A DNA stretch of 64,000 bases from Bolinopsis microptera (Eukaryota; Ctenophora; Tentaculata; Lobata; Bolinopsidae): assembly GCF_026151205.1 (NCBI RefSeq), contig NC_087073.1, positions 18,132,837-18,196,836 of the forward strand, read 5' to 3'. Position 1 is the first letter of the stretch. Each line of letters starts with the position of its first letter. Positions 59,699 to 64,000 of the stretch are shown here, one piece after another. The notes under the pieces are model-generated. The model was not told the origin of the DNA and ran no database searches. It saw nothing but the letters and a program-made list of their open reading frames with translations. The position numbers and the translations under genes are program-made.

Positions 59699-62600
59699 CT
59701 ATCTTTTATCACTTTCTTTATAATATTTTGTAGGGTACTCTGAGTGGCCAACCGATGGTTTTAACCGTTTTGTGTCTCTCGAATACATTTCTTCTGAATA
59801 TTGTCCTGGAAACTGATGATACTGTTTTACTGTTGAGCCGTTGGGATCATACATAGTAAGGTTAGTTTTTAACGAAGAAACATTCAAGTTCCTTGATGGC
59901 ATTAGTCCTGGATTACTTTGAGATAGGATTTCTTTAATTTTTGAAAATGTGTCGTGGGAGAGGGCATGCGAGGGGGATTCGTAAGAATGGGGAGCCCCGT
60001 TGACGGGCTTTTCAGTTGAATCGCTACTTTGAACTTCACTGCTAACTTTGTCAGAGGGCGAGCTAGAATAATCGATCTTTCTGATCTTACTTGGATGACT
60101 TGATTCGTCTGATAGAGTTTCTGACAAACTGGGACGAGAGAATTCTTCTAAAAGGGAGCTCTGAGGAGAGGCCGCACTTTCAGGAGGCACGGGGCTGATG
60201 GGTTCGAAAACAGGGCGAGGTTTTGGAGAAACTGGTTCTATCTTACATTCGGTTTCGCTTGGAGTGGAGGGTGTTTTGCTGGAACGAGATTGGAGTCTTT
60301 TTCGATAGTCTGCTAGAGAAACACGCTTCTTTTTCTCCATAGTTACAGTGTTAGCAACAGAATTTGATTCGATAGTACTCAGATTGGCAGGACAAGACTC
60401 AGAAGAAACCAAAGATGTGTGTGCGGACGATTCGAACTCAATCGTAGAAGGCATACTGGGAGGAGGAATAGTAACATCCATTTGATCCGTAGGGGTCGTA
60501 TCAATAGAAGGTAACGTATCGTCCGATAGATTCAGGGTGCGCGTGGCCGCTTCCAGGCCCTCAGTATCTTTCAGCGCCACCTGTAATGAGTAAGGGGTGA
60601 CTGACGAATATAAGTGTTCAAATAATCAAGTTCAGTGATTATTAAAACCGTTTATACGAAAGTTAGAGAACGTGGGCGTCAACTTCTGATAAATATAACA
60701 AAAACTTTCGCAATGTTTCCTTAATCCACTAATATTCTTACACTTCCATATATGGACCTGAAATGTGTTGGAAGCTGCGTTGTCTGTACAATAAACATCA
60801 TGTCGCGCGCGCTCAACACAACATCGCGCGCACGCGGCAGAACATTCCAGACGCGTTACATGCCGCCCCACACGTCCACAATTGGCCGAGCTCCAGCAAA
60901 ATGTGAACATTCAAGCAAATACATTTAAAATGTATCTGTATTAACTTTTCATCATACAGTATTCCAGAAGGAGCAACAAAAAGGCGGTTTAAAAGTTGTC
61001 ACTATTACTCGATATATCCAGATCTCTGGACAAAACACAGAATAGGCGGCAAGCAGTAACGTTAGCATATGATATAATCTAATAGAACTCAACAAAGCCA
61101 TCATTAAAAAAGGTGCCCCAAACATTTAAAATGGATCGACTGATTGATATCTTCATTTCAATTCATATCCAGTGCCTTCAGACTGTAGCTGATAACCGAA
61201 CAAACCTGTGATGCCGGCGAACTCATCTCTTTTTCAGGAGTGATGTTTTCACGAGTTGGAGAATACAAATGTCTCGGAGAAACAGCTGGACTCATACACT
61301 TGCTACCACCCTCTTGTATGAAGGTCTCTAACCAACGTTTCTTCGACGTTTTGTAAACAGCGATGTTGTTTTTTGGTTTACAGTTGATCAGAGATCCATG
61401 AATTGGCACTATAAACCCATCTCTTTGTACTGAAAACAATGAAAAGTTTAAAGAATTTATTTCAGGCTGCATTGACCTTGGCCTGGGAAAACTTTGTGAC
61501 AAACATCTTAACAATTCTATAATCGGTATAATTTTTCAACCGATTGAAGACATTTACGACAAACAGAGCAAAAATAAAACTTCAATTTAATCCACAAAAC
61601 ATAGGAGAATAGAGATCATCAAGATTATAATTCGTACCTTTGATGGGAGTGATGTGCGATGTGCTGTTCTTGAGCTGAAAGTTGTGCCTAGTTCTGGAGG
61701 TTGGTGCTGTACTAATAGGACGGAGTTGTATGTCAGCCTCATACCCGTTACAACGTACGTGATGCTGTGTTAATATCGGCTCCTGAAGTTTTTAAAAAGG
61801 TACAGTTTAAACCCTAGTTAACTGAGCCCCAATATATCGGTAACCCCGGCTCAGGGGAGGTTTTCAGATACCCCAAAAATTGTTCATTTACCACTTAACA
61901 GTGTTTAGTACAAATCAAAACCCCAATTTACTTGTATTGGGTGTATTTTTGATTTAACGGGAAAATAAGTGTTCCAACTAGAATCCCGGATATAGATATT
62001 CGCGGTTCTGCTATACATAAACGGGCTAGGCATGCTTTTTCATATTATTTTTATGTTATGAATCGCATTTACGTTTTCATCTAAGGAAGAATTTAAAAAT
62101 TTGCAAATTTGTATGCGATAGACAGCTAAAGATAGGTGACAAGCTAATTTGCCAAAATACGGATAAAATATTATCTTGTGTTTATTCTGAATATCCGGAA
62201 AGAGAAATGCTGGGGCTAAATCTACCTTTTTAAAAATATGATAAGTCTCGGATGAAGGCTCAAACTTCAAATATGCAGGTTTGACAGTTGCAGACGAAAA
62301 TAAATTGTCTATTGAAATACTGGGCTTGTTTTATCCTAGCTAGCGAAGTAAAATGCACGTGTAAATACGAAGGTCTTCAGGCAAAATCAGTACAGTTCTA
62401 GTCTGTGACTCACAGTAATAGTGTAAGCAGGAATGGTAGGCTTAGGAACTCTGGGGCTGTTGGCAGGGCTACTATTACAACTCTTCACCGCCCCGTCTTG
62501 TTCGAAGGTAAAGTGTTCGGGTGCAATGGTTGTGGCGATGGCGATGGTCGTGCTTGCGTTATTCCCTGCGGCGCTGCTACCTGATGCTCTACGCCCCTTT

Positions 62601-63289
62601 TTACCGCTTCCCTTTCTACGCCTGCTAATCAAACCGGGTCATTTCTTATATTAAACAAGTATTATATTTTGTTCCTTACTTCACACTATTTCCTAACCGA
62701 ATTAAAAACTCAAAGGAAGCGATAAAAATAACTTAGGAAGTTTGAAGCAGGAGATTACCTCTTGTTTCCTCTGGAAGGAGTGCCAGACTCTTCAGTTGGG
62801 TCGGCAGGTTCACGAGTTGGGGATTTAAGATTCTCACTCAGCACTCTCTTCCTCTCCTCGTCTCGCTCTATCTTCTCTATAACCTGTAGGGTACCGTTAT
62901 GTTGGGAGCTCTTAACGTTGCAATATTTATTATTAACAGCAAATATCAAACGTTTAACACTCGGTGTAATCACGTGACACTGACGCAGTTACAACCAGTT
63001 TCTCGTTTACTGCGATACTACTCAGTACTCAAGCTTGACTTGACTTATAAATTTCACATATATTATTTCCTCACTATTTCCTTAAACAGTTAGGAAACTC
63101 AGTTGAAATTACTCATGTACTTGACATTGACAGCTTAATCAAATACCAAACACGCTGGTCGCTGATACGATTTTACTTGTTAAAAATAGTGACAAGTGAA
63201 TTTATTGAAATATTTTCGAGCGATTATAAAGAGCTTGCAGTATTAACCTTTACCTGGATATAACTTTGCATCTTAACTTCTTCCCGACT
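59699..63289 (-). CDS. KMT2E/SETD5-like chromatin protein, 3' part
   Basis: Six minus-strand exons run right to left: 63254-63289 (SREEVKMQSYIQ), 62759-62883 (VIEKIERDEERKR), 62414-62624 (RRRKGSGKKGRR), 61638-61782 (HHVRCNGYEADIQLRPIS), 61206-61429 (SKKRWLETFIQEG) and 59699-60580 (KKKRVSLADYRKRLQSR, to the stop). The three motifs SREExKM, KKRWL and KKxVSLxxYRKR occur in this order after the SET domain of KMT2E and SETD5. These nuclear proteins carry a SET domain (and in KMT2E a PHD finger) and regulate chromatin. Those domains should lie right of the window. The C-terminus is short and serine/proline-rich, without the long proline tail of vertebrate KMT2E. KMT2E and SETD5 cannot be separated here. 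Confidence 0.8.
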
Positions 63290-64000
63290 CTGAAAAATTT
63301 GCAGTTATAATAAGGAAAGATCCTAGTTTCTGAAAATATAATAACAAGTACAACTGTTCCTTTCATCTTTAGTTGGAGCCCTTACCTAGCCAATCTAAAG
63401 ACGGTCGCGTCTGCTGTTTGTCTTAGACTAAATTTTACTACTTTTGAACCGTTTTTTAAATAGTTAAATATTCTCCAAGTCTAGCCCCGTAATTTAAAGC
63501 ACTTTCCTCGTAAATAGGGTAGATTATGTATACTTTGCGATAATTCGAGTTTTCCGGTCACATACGAACTGTATCTATTTAATGCTTAATTCATTAATCT
63601 TAATTATGAGGAAGTTAGTTGTGGTATGATAAACAATTCTCTGCTCGCCTCTTCAGCAAGGCTGCAAACATAATTCCTGTACAAGGTTAAGACAGGTTGC
63701 ATAATATTAATTTAATAATACATATATATCTCATAAACGTTATATCTATACAACTTCGGATCAAAGTCACATTTGATCAAATTAGCTGAAGCCCAGTTTA
63801 ATATGCCGTATCGCTTGATTTCAAATAGACTACGTAATCAGGGAATTTCATTTCATTTAACCCAGCCCTGGCCCTCTCAGACGTAATTAATTTGACATAT
63901 ATAGCTCAAGAAATCAAAAGGAGAGAGAGAGTAGAGAGCCAGAGATACGATACATTATATGTGATAAGATATTGTCACTGAGGATATTGCAGATTAAATA
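63290..64000. other. Intron of the KMT2E/SETD5-like gene at the window edge
   Basis: No further exon was recognised before the right edge. A GA microsatellite (AAGGAGAGAGAGAGTAGAGA) lies at about 63919-63938. Confidence 0.4.

Noticed and set aside
60632-60910. Minus-strand cysteine-rich frame in a KMT2E-like intron
   Set aside because: It lies between good splice sites of adjoining exons, has CpG-palindrome composition and resembles no domain.

Overview
This window is nuclear DNA from an invertebrate animal. The genes have many short exons separated by GT/AG introns, the background is AT-rich, and animal-specific genes are present (HECTD4-like, KMT2E/SETD5-like, kringle, ShKT and discoidin-like secreted proteins). 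Penelope-like and LINE retroelements are frequent. An early-branching animal such as a cnidarian is plausible from the ShKT, kringle and Penelope content, but the species cannot be fixed from the sequence alone. No tRNA, rRNA or CRISPR array was found.

Layout. From 1 to 5.4 kb is gene-poor repeat-rich DNA: MITE copies, a LINE remnant and poly-C tracts. At 5.4-6.2 kb lies a small plus-strand secreted kringle gene. From 6.79 to 14.71 kb is a minus-strand LTR retroelement. Its two 587-bp LTRs are nearly identical, it has a 4-bp target duplication, a broken env-like region and a repeat-rich basic open frame, and it has no visible gag-pol. At 14.8-17.1 kb is a five-exon plus-strand secreted discoidin-like gene.

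From 17.6 to 54.7 kb the minus strand carries the N-terminal half of a HECTD4-type giant HECT E3 ligase. Thirty-two exons can be recognised, and the catalytic HECT half is not in the window. Its introns hold most of the other content. There is a tandem pair of plus-strand ShKT-domain secreted genes (18.7-20.8 kb). A 9-kb foldback element (25.2-34.3 kb) is itself interrupted by LINE material, including an AlkB-SGNH frame and an intact 1221-codon PHD-EN-RT frame. A LINE lies between two arrays of one 40-bp minisatellite (37.2-40.9 kb). A DNA transposon with 8-bp target duplications carries a piece of LINE reverse transcriptase (43.3-45.4 kb). An intact Penelope-like element lies at 50.7-53.1 kb.

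From 54.8 to 59.7 kb is intergenic DNA with a second, truncated GIY-YIG fragment. From 59.7 kb to the right edge the minus strand carries the 3' part of a KMT2E/SETD5-like gene, with its SET and PHD domains expected beyond the window.

Two long minus-strand regulators (ubiquitin ligase, chromatin factor) therefore form the conserved backbone. The plus-strand secreted genes and the mobile elements sit inside or between them. Exon limits are inferred by eye from splice signals, reading phase and remembered family similarity; no alignment was run.
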